NCBI GenBank assembly: GCA_960531495.1 | Contig: OY482847.1 | Location: 8,969,992-9,033,991, forward strand | Source: Zeus faber | Lineage: Eukaryota; Chordata; Actinopteri; Zeiformes; Zeidae | Direction: 5' to 3' | Length of the DNA: 64,000 nt | In this document: one piece after another, positions 1-32,999 of the stretch | Layout: each line of letters opens with the position of its first letter | How positions within the stretch are numbered: position 1 is the stretch's first letter | Position numbers and translations under genes: made by a program | Notes under the pieces: model-generated | Told to the model about the DNA's origin: nothing | Database searches by the model: none | Seen by the model: the letters and a program-made list of their open reading frames with translations, nothing else

Positions 1-7892
<7,892 letters not shown>

Positions 7893-9055
7893 GCGAGGCC
7901 CGGCCCCCACTACCCCACCCCACCCCACCCCGGCCCACCCCACCCGAGACTCAAAACAGACGTTCATACAGACCCGTGCACACAAATCGTAAGTTTACAG
8001 GCACCTTGCTGATGACAGCGCACGTCAGCACCGTCTTTTGAGCGGCGTCGCCGCTTAAAATGTCTGGGCTTGGTTGAGGGACCTGGATGAGCTGGCGCCG
8101 GAGTCATTAGGACTTGGCAGGCGGGGACTGAGTGAAACACTGGAGGGATGTACATACACATACCATCTTTGTCTATTCACACATTTACGTCCAAAAATCG
8201 GTTACCCCGCTCTACTTTTCTTGTGTCCTGACCCCGAGGCGGTGAGTGTGAGAGACGCACATCCAACGGCGTGAGCGCGCGTCGGAACCGACGTCTTGGC
8301 AAAACAAATGAAAATCAAAAAAAACAGTCTAAATAATCACATTTAGGTAGGATCCTTATAGGATCATATTTTTTTGGACCCTTTCCGTGTGTGTGTGTAT
8401 TTTTTTTTTTTTTTGTGCTGTAAAATGTGGACACTGCTCTGTTACTATGTAATGGACAACATGTTTGACGCCTCGGAGTATCCTCCCCAATGGTTCTTTG
8501 CAAACGGAAAGTAATCAAAAGAAACATCGCTTTTGAAGTGTTCTTAGGAAATTTGTTCTTTTTTGCTTCCTTTACTTGCAGCAAAAACAATTAACCATAT
8601 GATGAAAACCTTTTCAACGGCTCACTTTAAATGACTCGAGGGGAACATTATGACTCGTTCAGAATCACGCGTCGACCGACGATCGGCAAATTTTGCATTT
8701 CCACCCGCGTAAATGTATGAAATATCACTTGCTGAAGTACTTCAGGATGCTGAGTTGTGCCGCATTACGTTATCTGTTTAGTTGTCTATTTTATTCCGCC
8801 TAGAAAAGCCCTGAGCTGCCTGTCTGCACAAGCTCTTCGATGTCACTCCTACTGCCAGTCTGCTGTGAATGTGTCTGACTCGGTGTCTGGCGGTCCACCA
8901 GCGCTGGGCTGCATCGCTCTGTGCCTCTGAAAACTTGCCTTATCTTTCGACCGCCATCTTGTCCGTTCTTACGCGTTGGCCTCGGCGTGAACAAATGTGA
9001 GGTTCAATTTTGTACAGCTGCAGAATATAATAAATGTTTTCATAAGTTTCTGCTC
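7893..9055 (+). other. adcy7: adcy7 3' UTR (inferred extent)
   Basis: Non-coding sequence between the stop codon and the AATAAA at 9029-9034. It begins with a CCCCA/CCCAC run (about 7903-7945) that is G-rich on the opposite strand. The end is inferred from the poly(A) signal only. Confidence 0.65.
9029..9034 (+). terminator. adcy7: Candidate adcy7 poly(A) signal
   Basis: Canonical AATAAA, about 1.1 kb after the stop, followed within 20 bases by a T/G-rich TTTCTGCTCGTC stretch suitable as a downstream element. Confidence 0.7.
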
Positions 9056-9108
9056 GTCTATTTACAGAAATGCATTGGCACAGTATAGGAGATAAATAGA
9101 AAAAGAAG

Positions 9109-9114
9109 TTTATT
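9109..9114 (-). terminator. brd7: Candidate brd7 poly(A) signal
   Basis: TTTATT on the + strand is AATAAA on the minus strand, 80 bases after the brd7 stop codon. It implies a very short brd7 3' UTR and a gap of only ~50 bp to the convergent adcy7 transcript. Confidence 0.65.
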
Positions 9115-9193
9115 TACTGAAATGCATACAAATGTCACAAGCACCATTCATACAAAATGTGAGATATTAAACGGTCCGCGTGGCGAAGTGTTG

Positions 9194-22710
<13,517 letters not shown>

Positions 22711-22887
22711 TCTCTATCGCCGCTCGTCCGCCGCGGCTCCCGAGCGGCTGTTTGTGTCTCTCCTTTGTGATCCCTGCGCCCCGGAAGCGGTGAAGCGGTC
22801 GAAGGGGGTCGAACCCAGGCCGCGGGTTGACAGCGCCGCCCGCTGGTCGGACGGAGAACCGCAGCGACGGCGCGCTTCCCTTTATCG

Positions 22888-22900
22888 CCGCTAGAGGGAG
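22888..22900 (+). promoter_or_regulatory. CTCF-like motif
   Basis: CCGCTAGAGGGAG resembles the CTCF core (CC-x-C-x-AG-x-GGG-type). It lies just outside brd7, at the edge of the gene-poor region. A motif match only. Confidence 0.4.
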
Positions 22901-22940
22901 CCGTTGCTTTAATATTTCACACCTTTTTTTAAGCCCCCCC

Positions 22941-24000
22941 CCCCGCTCCCTCCCACTTCCCAAACTCTGGCTGAACCCCTGAACTTTTATCTTAAACCTC
23001 AAATCTCACAACAAATGGAAAATGAACTTCACCAGTGTGGGTGAGGTCATATATCTGGAGGAAAAAATTCAATGCTAAAAAAAAAAAAATTAAATGACGA
23101 GCAAAAAAATAAATAAAAACGACTACTGATGATTATTATTGGGGGCCCCTGCAAATCCGACACAGACCCCAGTTTGGCAACCCCTGACCGAAGGCACCGC
23201 CCCTTTCTAGCAACAACCCATGTGAGAATATCTCCCTCTAAACTGTACCGGTGGACTGCATGCGAGCAACATGGACACTGGCTGTACGTTCACGTGTAGT
23301 AATTTAGCATATAATCAGTACTTGAAGGGGGCCAGTACTCCATGTACTCACTGGCACCGCAGCACCGGCCCTTCCACATTTTACTCTTTTTCGCCCCCTC
23401 AAGTGGACAAATCAAGCGCACACAGGATCTTCCTTCCTCTTCTCTACTTTTATTCAGATTTGGACACGTTTGGGGAGATTCATCTGCGACGTTCCGTCAG
23501 CGCATTCCCACACATTTGCATCCGAGACGCTTTCATCCCAAGCAACGCACACAAGTCCCTGCCGCTGTTCACCGCAGCCGTCGACAATGACCTGGACAAC
23601 AATAAACGCCCGAAAGCGGCATTACTCCTATCTTTTAAATAATCAAAAAATATATAAAAGGAGAGGCTCGGAAAGTGAAACAGAGTCGGCTCAGAGGAAA
23701 ATCGGCCCACGCCAGGGACGGGTAGAAGGAGTTAAAGGCCCTTCCCGAGGTGGAGGGGTCAGTGCAGGGGTCCGGGAACGGGCTCCAGCCGACGTCACTC
23801 CGCCGCCCCGACGGGAGCTGTGGTGGCGCTGGGGTGTGGAAGGGTAAACGAGGGCGGAGAGCAACCTCCGATGTGTTGGCCGACATGGGAGCCTGACCGA
23901 CCCCCGGAGGTGAGGGAACGGACCCCGAACGAACCAGGGTTGGGGCCCCGCGTTAATAAGCATCATTTGCGCTGTCACATCTGCAGAACTGTGATGGAGT
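22941..24000. other. Intergenic sequence upstream of brd7
   Basis: Begins with AT-rich sequence, then a hAT-like end at 23161-23186. A GC-moderate block follows, with a TATATAAAAG box at 23651-23660. The overlapping ORFs show no recognised domain. No gene called. Confidence 0.5.
23161..23186 (-). mobile_element. hAT-like terminal sequence
   Basis: On the minus strand this reads CAGGGGTTGCCAAACTGG and then GGTCTGTG, the style of hAT (Charlie/Tip100) terminal repeats. The partner end was not located, so the element limits are unknown. Confidence 0.45.
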
Positions 24001-24005
24001 TTGGT

Positions 24006-24067
24006 CAGGGAGGGAGGGAGAGGGAGAGAGGGAGAGAGGGAGAGGGAGGGGGAGAGAGAGAAAGGGG

Positions 24068-24104
<37 letters not shown>

Positions 24105-24202
24105 GGGGGAGAGAGACAGAGAGAGACAGAGAGAGAGAGGAGGAGAGAGGGGGAGAGAGAGAGAGAGAGGGAGAGAGGGAGAGAGTGGGAGAGGGGGAGA
24201 GA

Positions 24203-24239
<37 letters not shown>

Positions 24240-24252
24240 AGAGGGGGAGAGA

Positions 24253-24293
<41 letters not shown>
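24006..24293 (+). repeat. GA-rich simple repeat
   Basis: About 290 bases of GAGAGG/GAGAGA with a few T, C and G interruptions, all purine on the + strand. It generates stop-free Arg/Glu and Ser/Leu frames on both strands, which are spurious. Confidence 0.98.
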
Positions 24294-24295
<2 letters not shown>

Positions 24296-25300
24296 CGACC
24301 GACTGACTCCTGGACGCCTGGTTGTGGTTTATCTTACGCGGCCCTGCGCTCCCATCCCTCTCGGAGCTGTTATGCTCTGTTAAAACAAGCACATATTGTA
24401 CAGGCAGATGAATGACAGATGTTTTATTCATGGTGGAAGATAGTGTGCATACTTTGAAGCACATTCCAGGCTTTATGAAGAGGCGGGGGGGGGGGGGGGG
24501 GTTTCGGGGGAGGAGATAGTGCACACACGCCATTCCAGCCATTCCCCCATGAAGATGTCAGAGAAGTCATTTGGACGTATAGGATGATGCTTAATTGTCT
24601 GCAGGCATTGCAATTGCCACAGATGGGCATTGTCGCCAAACACAGTACAGTGCGAGGAAAAATATTAAAATGGAATATAAATACATTAAACATCAATAAA
24701 ATACCGCATCCCCAGTTTATTAAACCCTAGTGGATCCTACCAAATTCCTATCAATATTAAAGTGCCACTATTCATATAATATATCATATAAAGATGAACC
24801 AATAAGGAAATGGTTAAAGTTTAGAAAACGAGAAAACCAAACTATTAAATCATTTACTGATGTAATATGATAATATAAATAACATTTAAAAACAGGTCTC
24901 CAATTAGAGATTAGGGGACGTCTGGATTGCATTGTAAATGTTAGTTGTTGTTTTTGTTCTTTTTCTTTTTTTGGGGGGTTTTCTGGCATATCATTGAAAT
25001 TCTATATTATTGAACATTCAAAATGTTAATCGGACTCTAAAATAATATTATTTATATACATTTATATTTATATTAGAAATGTATGTTATTTAATATAAAT
25101 GTATAATATGTATTTATATTAACAATAATATTAAATCACATGCACACTTGAATTACACCAAGTAACCAACTCTTGTTTTGATATATAAAAACACATTACC
25201 TTTAATATACCTGTAATATACTGTATATATGACGATGAGTGACTAGAAAACGATACGTTTTTATTTCTATATCAGTTACATTTCAAGTATTCCTAAAGCT
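24294..25300. other. AT-rich intergenic sequence
   Basis: Includes a G17 tract (24485-24501) and very AT-rich DNA from 24650 to 25250 with many TATATT/AATATT words. No coding or RNA gene seen. Confidence 0.6.
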
Positions 25301-26990
25301 AGTCGTACAGGAAGTGCTCCTCTCCGGTCCTGCGAGGCTATGGGACTGAGTCCTGCTGTGCTGCTATGGGATCCATCTGCTTTGTTTCAGTCGCCGAGCC
25401 GCTCACACTTTCCCAGCTCCGGATTAAACGCAGCCCGGTTGTGCCAAACACGGGATAACAAACGGCAGATGTCGTGAAATTCATTATCCGCTGTCGCAAC
25501 AGAGCGCCTGACGGGGCCGCGGGACGCGCTTTCCACATGAAAGCAGCCTCCGAGCGGGGCGGCTGCACCCCGGGAAACCGCGTCCCGCTCGGTGGATGGG
25601 GGGGGGGGGGGGTGGCTGGATCCATGGATGGAGGGAGGGATTGAGGGAGGGATGGAGGGATGGATGGAGGTATGGAGGGAGGACCGGGGTGGGCCGATGT
25701 TTGGTCTCTCTGCAGACGCACAGCCAGACTCAAACGAGCGTTTATCTGTCCTGCACATGCTCCGTCCGCGACAGACGCTTGAGATGGGCCGTGCTGCCGA
25801 ACCAAAGCCACCGCCTTCACTGAGGGGTCAACCCGGCGGAACGATCCGCTTTGGGCCAGGCCGTCCCGAAGCAACGGGACGGAGCTGTTGCGTGGATCGT
25901 GGCGTGTCGTTTTTTTTTTTTCTTTTTCTTTTCCGCTTTCAGGGGTCACGCGTGAATAACCGGTGCACGGCATATTTTTAGGCGCTATTCCCCGTCGTCG
26001 GCCCCGTCGTCGTCATCCCTCTCTCTTTGGGAGCGGGGGAACTGGGACGCTCCGCCATCCTCAAACAACCATGAATCCCATAAATCATCCTTCCCCAGCA
26101 CCTGAACGTATTAGAATCTCATTTTCCCTTTTGATTTCCTGCTTTTCAGTCTATTTTTGCTTCTCCTTCTAAGGGAGTCGGAGAGTTTTTGTTGCGCAAG
26201 ATTTGTAGGTCAACCTCTGGGAAGATGGGTGGAGGTGCGGCCCCCCCCCCCCCCCATCCAAATTAGCTCAGGTGATCAGCCTCCGCGCGGCGAGCAGTGG
26301 CCGGGGCGTCGGCCAGAGGCGTGTCCCTTCACCGGCGGGGGTTGTCGGGGCGGCTGCGCGGCTGCGACGCTTGAAACGTTTGGGGTCACTACAGCTGTCG
26401 AGGCGTAATGGGATTTGAAGATGTAACCAGCCATCACAACTAAGACGCACAGACGCATCAAAGCGGAGGAGCCGATCATCCTTGCCTCCGAGTTTCTCTC
26501 CTGCCTGCCAGTCTGTCAAACCTAAATCTTTGAGCATCAATCACTCAGACTCAGTCGGAGGGTGATGTGTGCGGCGGCGCTATTTTTATCCGCAAAAAAA
26601 AAACATTTCAAACGTGCCGCTTTGATGATCGTTTTTTTTGTTTTTTTTTCAGTTCTGGACCCGATCCGCGGCGCGGCCCGTGCCGCGGCGCTTTAGTCGC
26701 GCCTCTTCCCGGGTCGCTGGGTCGGTGGGGGCGCGGGCCCGAGCTTATACTTTTGTACGGTGGCTGACGCCTCACATGCTGATTATTCTTCCCCAAACCC
26801 AACCAGACCAATTTCAAAAGGCTGGTTGAAGTTCCGTTGCAGGAAAACCAAGGCAGAGCGGCGTTTGAAGTGGCTGGGAGTCATTTGAAGCCGTCGGATG
26901 CGTTGTCATTAGCATCCGCCGCCTCCGATTGTCAGCCGCGGCCTTCTCTGATCCAATTACTATAATGTATATTTCATTGGACTTGCTTAA
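25301..26990. other. GC-richer intergenic block, possible regulatory DNA
   Basis: CpG content rises over 25.4-26.8 kb, with a G15 run (25598-25612), a GGA/GGAT repeat (25613-25685) and a C15 run (26241-26255). Several short ORFs exist on both strands, none with a recognised domain. Could be an enhancer or an unannotated promoter. Confidence 0.4.
25598..25685 (+). repeat. G15 run plus GGAT/GGGA repeat
   Basis: A poly-G run followed by TGGATGGAGGGAGGGA-type purine-rich tandem repeats. Confidence 0.95.
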
Positions 26991-27127
26991 TGTTTTTGTA
27001 GTTTAACATTACCCCTGCTTTAAGGCAGTTAATGTATTATTCTCTTTTTTGGAAGTTGTTCTTTAGTTTTTTCTTGGGGAGAGGAGTCTGATGTAGGAAG
27101 CTGTGGTGGAGGCTTGTTCGGGGTTTG

Positions 27128-27129
<2 letters not shown>

Positions 27130-27181
<52 letters not shown>
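27130..27181 (+). repeat. (TG)26 microsatellite
   Basis: An uninterrupted TG run between unique flanks. Confidence 0.98.
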
Positions 27182-27182
<1 letters not shown>

Positions 27183-30165
27183 TACGGGCGTGCTCATTGT
27201 TTCGCCCTCCGTGTGTATCTGCATCTGTTTGTTTGTGTGTCCGTGTTAGTTAGAGACCATGTGTGACAAGGCATAAAGGGAGGGTGGGGAGGGGGTTGGG
27301 GCCTGGGTGGGGGCTGAGGGAGAGCGACCGCTGATTTCTGTCGATCCGAGCCTTTATTCTCCCTGAGCCTGTGAAGACAGTGGTCTTGGGGCGGAGTAAA
27401 TACACAGGGGAGATGTGTTCAAAGCCTTGCGAGCTTGGTGACGATCCTGCGTCAGATCCTCGGCCGTTTGAAAGTTCATATAAACTGAGAGACAGCCTCT
27501 GGGAAATGGTCTTTGCAAACTCAATGAGAGTTTATCATCCAGACGCAGGGAGCGGGCGCCGTACGAGGTGGGGCCGTCGCCTGTGGTGCGGCCGTGCTGC
27601 AGGGGCCTTTCAGGGACCCCTGCAGCAGGGCGGCATCCACAAACAGCTACACCTTCACAGGTCCACATGCGCTCAGCATCCCAGAAGAGCCATTCCACCA
27701 GCATGTTTGTGTTTAAAATACTCAAATACTAACTCATTTGACAACTGACATTCAAACTCTTCAGACTTCCTGATATTGAGATCAGTGGAATGAAATCCAT
27801 GATCAATTTATACATTTTTATTTTATCATCTCTATTAAAATATTAGCAATGTGGATGAATTTAAGGGCTAAAATGTTGAATATTTCATTGCAAAGCAATT
27901 CTTTCTCAAAAAAAGTGTTATCAGCAAACCGAATGGCCTCATTCGAAATGCCTTATCTGAAATGTCCTGATGTGCTTAACCCCAACTAGTACACCAAGCA
28001 ATTTTATATATATATATATATATATTGTGGTGTGGTTTAACAATTTAGACATTTTGTGGCTGGTCTGATTTTGGCAGCCACATCTGTCTTGGGTCAAGGT
28101 CATTGGTATCAGAGGTGGCTGTACGCCTGTTGCTTGCCAGAGCAATCAACAAGCAACAGGTACATCACCCATCCCCGAACACACACGAAGAGAGCCTCTG
28201 TCATGATCTGTGTCCATCTGCTCCCTGCTTGTTACATCTTGCCACTCTCTCCAATAAACTGGTGTGTTGGCAACATCTCTGCCTGTGTCTGTGTCGGAGG
28301 ACCCTGAAAATGCCACTCGGTGGCATGTGGCAGGCGGAACTGCCATATTTATATATATATAGATATATATATAGATATATATATCTATATATATATTTTC
28401 AGAAGTTTAAACAATATTTCAGAAGAAAATGTTCAGGTTTGGTTTGGTAACCAGCTGTCATTCCCCTAATCTCATGATGAATCAGGACCTTTCTGTGAGC
28501 TGTATCCAGTATAATAATGAGGCGTTTTGTGGGGTCTGTGTTGCGTCGCCATGAGGGGACGGCGGTAATTGTCTCATGTGCCAGCCTCTGCCCACAGGTA
28601 GAAGGAACTAAGCAGGACGATTATTTAGCCCCTGTCTGTGGGTGAGCAGCGTTTGTATTCGCCAGCAGCCCGTCTCCCAGGCCGGGCCCCGTCAGTAGAT
28701 TAGAAAGGTGTGGCATCCGTGCGACGTCCAAATGTGACACATAAAAGACAAAAGTGTGGATCAACAGAGGGTGTCTGGGCTCCATTCCGCTACTTTGTCG
28801 TCAATCTGACAGATGGCATGGGGCCGTCTGAGGCCCCGGCAATGAGGAGAGCAGCAGCTTCAAAGGCCCACTGTAATCTACAGAAACATCACAGGCTGGA
28901 GAAAGTCTCCCAGACACCCGCCCTACTAAGAGGGCGAGCGAGGCTCTAATGAAAGGCAGATAAAGGGATTGCAGGCACAGGCAGTGTCTTGCCAAAAGAA
29001 AACAGGTAGAGTTTTGTTTTTTCCTTTGCCTTTCTTTCTCTTTTAAGAATCTACAGACAAAAAAGTCCAGTCCATTCTTTTGTGCCCCCCCAAAAAAGCA
29101 ACTCACAAAAAGAGTTATCCTCAAAGCGCCTGTCCCCTGTTGAGTGGAACTCAATTCGTTCCGAATGGTCAACACTGAGTATGGGGTAACATCAGTGGTG
29201 ATGGAAATAGGATGACGATCCCGGCAGTTTATTGGGGGGTTTATTTAGCTGTAAATGCCACCAGTGCCCCGTGTTTGTGGTTGCTTTGATGTGCCAGTCA
29301 GGCCTTGTGCTTGCTGTCAGACACTGTATTAATCAGAGAAGCTTGGCTCTTTGTCACATGTTGCTATATTCATTTACCACCTGCAAAGAAGCCGCTACCC
29401 TTCATTCAGGCTAATTAATTCTCACTTTTTGTGAGTTCTCAGTTCACTGCAGGTTCATTTCTCCTCCTCGGACGCACTGATGCCTGGAGCACAAGACCTA
29501 GGTCCTTTTACATTCAAAAGTGTTGGGTAATGTTAAGCTGCAAGGCCCTAACCTCATAGCCAATACTCCTAGTTTTATTAGAATATGAAATTATCATCAT
29601 GTAGTTATACTCAGTGATCACACAGCTATAATACCAAAATCAACACTAACCTAAAGAGGCATAAATTACATGCATTCAACACATTTTCTTCTTTTTAAAT
29701 TCCCTGTGCGTGTGTCAGTTTGATGGGAGATGTAGACAGGTAGACAGGTCTCCAGAGACATTAGCGGGCTTATAGGCAGCAGCAGCCAGTGTGGAGGTGT
29801 TCAGTGGAGCAGCATGCCTCAGTCATACTCTGCCGACCTCCAGTCTTCCCCAGTGCCAGGGGATTAGTTAGCTGCCTTCTGGGTTGCCGGGCTCCTCTTC
29901 GACAGAGCACAGCAGATTTCCCAGTAGTTTTCTGACAAGCCACTGGACTGTGTAGGCCTGTCAAAGCTGTTAATGGTTGTAGCTTTGAGGGATAATAAAA
30001 TGCACCCATCCCTGTGTCCTTTGTGGTGACGACGTCCATATATTTTTTTAGTGTGAAAGCTCAACGGGTCTGAGCCCATGGCTTGGTCCCGAAATGCAGT
30101 GCTTTTAATCTTAGACAACCAAAGCAAAAATATTTAAATCCACACTTGTTCCATGTTCAAAGGAA
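27182..30165. other. Intergenic sequence without gene
   Basis: Mixed-composition unique DNA. An AT palindrome-like run lies at about 28349-28396 (TATATATAGATATA repeats mirrored by TATATATCTATATA). No splice-linked coding segments found. Confidence 0.5.
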
Positions 30166-30169
30166 GTAT

Positions 30170-30480
30170 GTCAGATGCGTGAACTTTCTGCATTTGACAT
30201 GTCTGGCTCTGCCCTTTTCTGGTTCACACCTACTTCACTGACAGGATCCCTGTCCAGACCACACTCTCAGCACTGGTGTCCCCCAGGGTTCCGTCTTGGG
30301 GCCCTGACAGTTCTTCATACAAACAAAATCCCTTGGCTCTGGATCTGCACTCCTGGATAAACATATCACTGTTATACTGCTGTGCTGCTATGGTGTTACC
30401 CTTGACAACAAACTGCCCTACGCAAACAGTGGACCCGAATGTGGTTCATCCCAGTCGTGACTTTTTGCATCCCTAGTACC
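30170..30480 (+). pseudogene. Degenerate non-LTR (L2/Rex-like) reverse-transcriptase fragment
   Basis: In one frame it contains DMSGSALFWF, then, after a frameshift, GVPQGSVLGP (30275-30304), the classic LINE reverse-transcriptase motif, and GVTLDNKLP (30392-30418) from the region after the polymerase domain. The short distance between the last two motifs indicates an internal deletion. Stops and frameshifts show it is dead. Confidence 0.75.
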
Positions 30481-32990
30481 ACCGCAATTGGGAGATGAAG
30501 TTTGCTCTGTCATGGCTGCAGAATAGCTACAGATCTTTTGCATTCCAAATATTTTAAAGAATAGAAATTTACAAATAGTAAGTAGTCTAGCATTGTTAGC
30601 TATTGTATTGATTAAGATGATTGAGATGATTCAGACCATTTGAAAAGTGAAAAAAATTCTTTAATGGTGAGAATTATTACATTTTTCCACAATGTTCTAC
30701 CGGCACAAATTTCATGCATACAGTACTTGATGCAGAAATACTGTTTAAGCAGAATACCGTGAGAAAAGGCGCCCGATATTATTGTGCAATGACAATTGAT
30801 GGAGAGGAGTTCTCCTTAGCAAACAAAAATCCTCAAAATGGTGAACATTGGGTTAAGCCACAGCAGCAATTCTTAGACCTAACATTCCCTATATAGTGTG
30901 TACTGCCTCAAAGTAATTTATAACAAAGTATAGCCCAGAGGTGAAATCTTGCAAGAATGCAAAAAAATAAAAAACAAAAAAAAGCTTGCGTATGTAAAAA
31001 AAAAACGATTGCCATAGATGCCAGGAGTTTTATTATATTTTTAGTTGGCAGACTTGTAGAAGTCATTAGAGACTGGAAATTGGGGACATGGTCGTCTATT
31101 AGAGGGTCTCTGTATAAAACAACCCTCTAAAGACAGATAAATGGCTTTGGTATCTTTCTTTCTTTCACGAGTAAATCAAAATGATTTTAATTAAATTAAA
31201 TAAGAAAATCGTTTTGGCTCTTTCAGCTGGCATTAACCAAGAGTCACTTGAAATACGTGGCACAAAAGAATGAGCCTCGACTCCCTGCTTAACAACATTA
31301 CAAGCAGCCATTATGGTCTTTAACACGGCTGAGACGTGGGACGTGTTCAGAGAGTTAAATGTCTGGGTGTCAGTTTGCTGTTTCACTTTTAGCTTCTCTG
31401 GATTCCGTTGCTCCCCACGCCCAGTTGGAGATGCAAGGCTCATTCAAGAGTTGTGTAATTAGCTGGGGTTTAATTAAAGGCCAGTTGAAAAAGACAGACA
31501 AAAGAGGCAAATTAAAGAACCTCAAACTGAAAATGAATGCTTAACAGGCTCTATATCTCCATTCGGGTACGCGCTTTAAATGTCAAACTTTTTACGGTGT
31601 ACATGTTTACTGCTTTGTGGATTCAGTGTTACTCCAGATGCTATTATTGAAGTTAAACACAATTATTTTTCGGCATGTCGGATTCTTGCTGCTGGCTCAA
31701 TCAACCTGCGTTGTTGAAATGTGATGGCTTCATTTGAGGATTGCAAGAAACGCAAAATCCACCAGGCACGTCTCTCAGCCCAGGGGCAAAATGTCAAAAA
31801 ATGAGCCAGTCGACATGCTTTGTTTTGAATGAACAGATATTTTGTGTTATGTGATAAGTCGGTGTCTTTTGGCAGATTATTTTATTTATGTTAGACCATG
31901 TGTGAGACAAATATTTCCACAACTTCTTTTCTTCTTTTATCAATACAGAAAGTTTGCTTAAAGTGCCTAGTTTGCCTAAGAATAATTCCTGAAGATAAGA
32001 TGACTCTTTTTGTTTTAATCCACTGAGGGGAATTGGGGTAGTTATTATTAATATCTTAGACTACTCCCGAGGCTATTAATAACTAATATAATGAGGCTCT
32101 AGTCTCGTTCTTTCAATATTCAGCCCTCTGCAAACAAAGTATAGGCGCCACAAAACAATGAATATAATTAGCTGCACTTTCCCTAGTACAGCATGATGTC
32201 ATGACGTCTACAAATGCACCAGAACTCTTTTTCAACTACAACACGTTGCTTTCAAGATTGAAGATAATGATATGAAGATGGTGCATGAATGCCTTCCATT
32301 AAAGCTGATTCTTAATTGGTGCAGAATAATCGTGATTTACACTAGGATTTCATGATTTATCCATTTCAGATACATTTGAAAGGCATTTTCTAGAAAAGTA
32401 ACAATGCATTAATCCCAGAATTCCTTAATGAAGTCAAGATGCGGATGCTGGCTGTTTTTGCTTGGTTTTAGATAAGCAACGTCTTAAAATCATTAAACAG
32501 TGAAGAAAATGTGATTAAACCTCTCGACCAGGAACATATGTGGTAAAGGAATGCACATTCAAATTGATGATATTTAGCAGAAGCCACAATTCTCCTGATA
32601 TTTCCAAAAGCATATAAAATGTGACCTGTCAAAAATGCACATGGCAAACTGTTGCGGTGGAATGCTGTGGCCCCTCACTAAGTGAATTTAGAGCGTCACA
32701 ACTTTGAGCAAATGACAAAAACATGATAACCATCTGCACGTGTGAGGAGCCCTCCCTCTGCAGGGCGATCATGGGGCAGCGGAGTTATCCAATAGCTTCA
32801 GCATCGAGGTGAAAAGCAATTTGCAGACATGTCAGTCTTTGAGAGACTGTTTTTGTTAGCTCATACGGTTTGTATTTGTCAAGAGGTTATCTGTGTTATT
32901 CTAATTTGCAAGCTGAGTCCATCCATCAGAAACTGGGAAGCCTCAGCCTCCATCCACTGATAAAAGCAGTTTGAATAATTATATATGACA
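30481..32990. other. Long unique AT-rich block, candidate conserved non-coding DNA
   Basis: About 2.5 kb nearly free of simple repeats, with almost no ORFs after 31.55 kb and several homeodomain-type words (TTTAATTAAAGG near 31470, AATTAGCTG near 31457 and 32167). Composition like this is common in gene deserts around developmental genes. Conservation is not testable here. Confidence 0.4.
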
Positions 32991-32999
32991 GAAACAGCC

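Noticed and set aside
23691..24542. Minus frame of 283 codons and + frames with Arg/Glu runs
   Set aside because: Direct translation of the GA/CT array. No domain outside the repeat.
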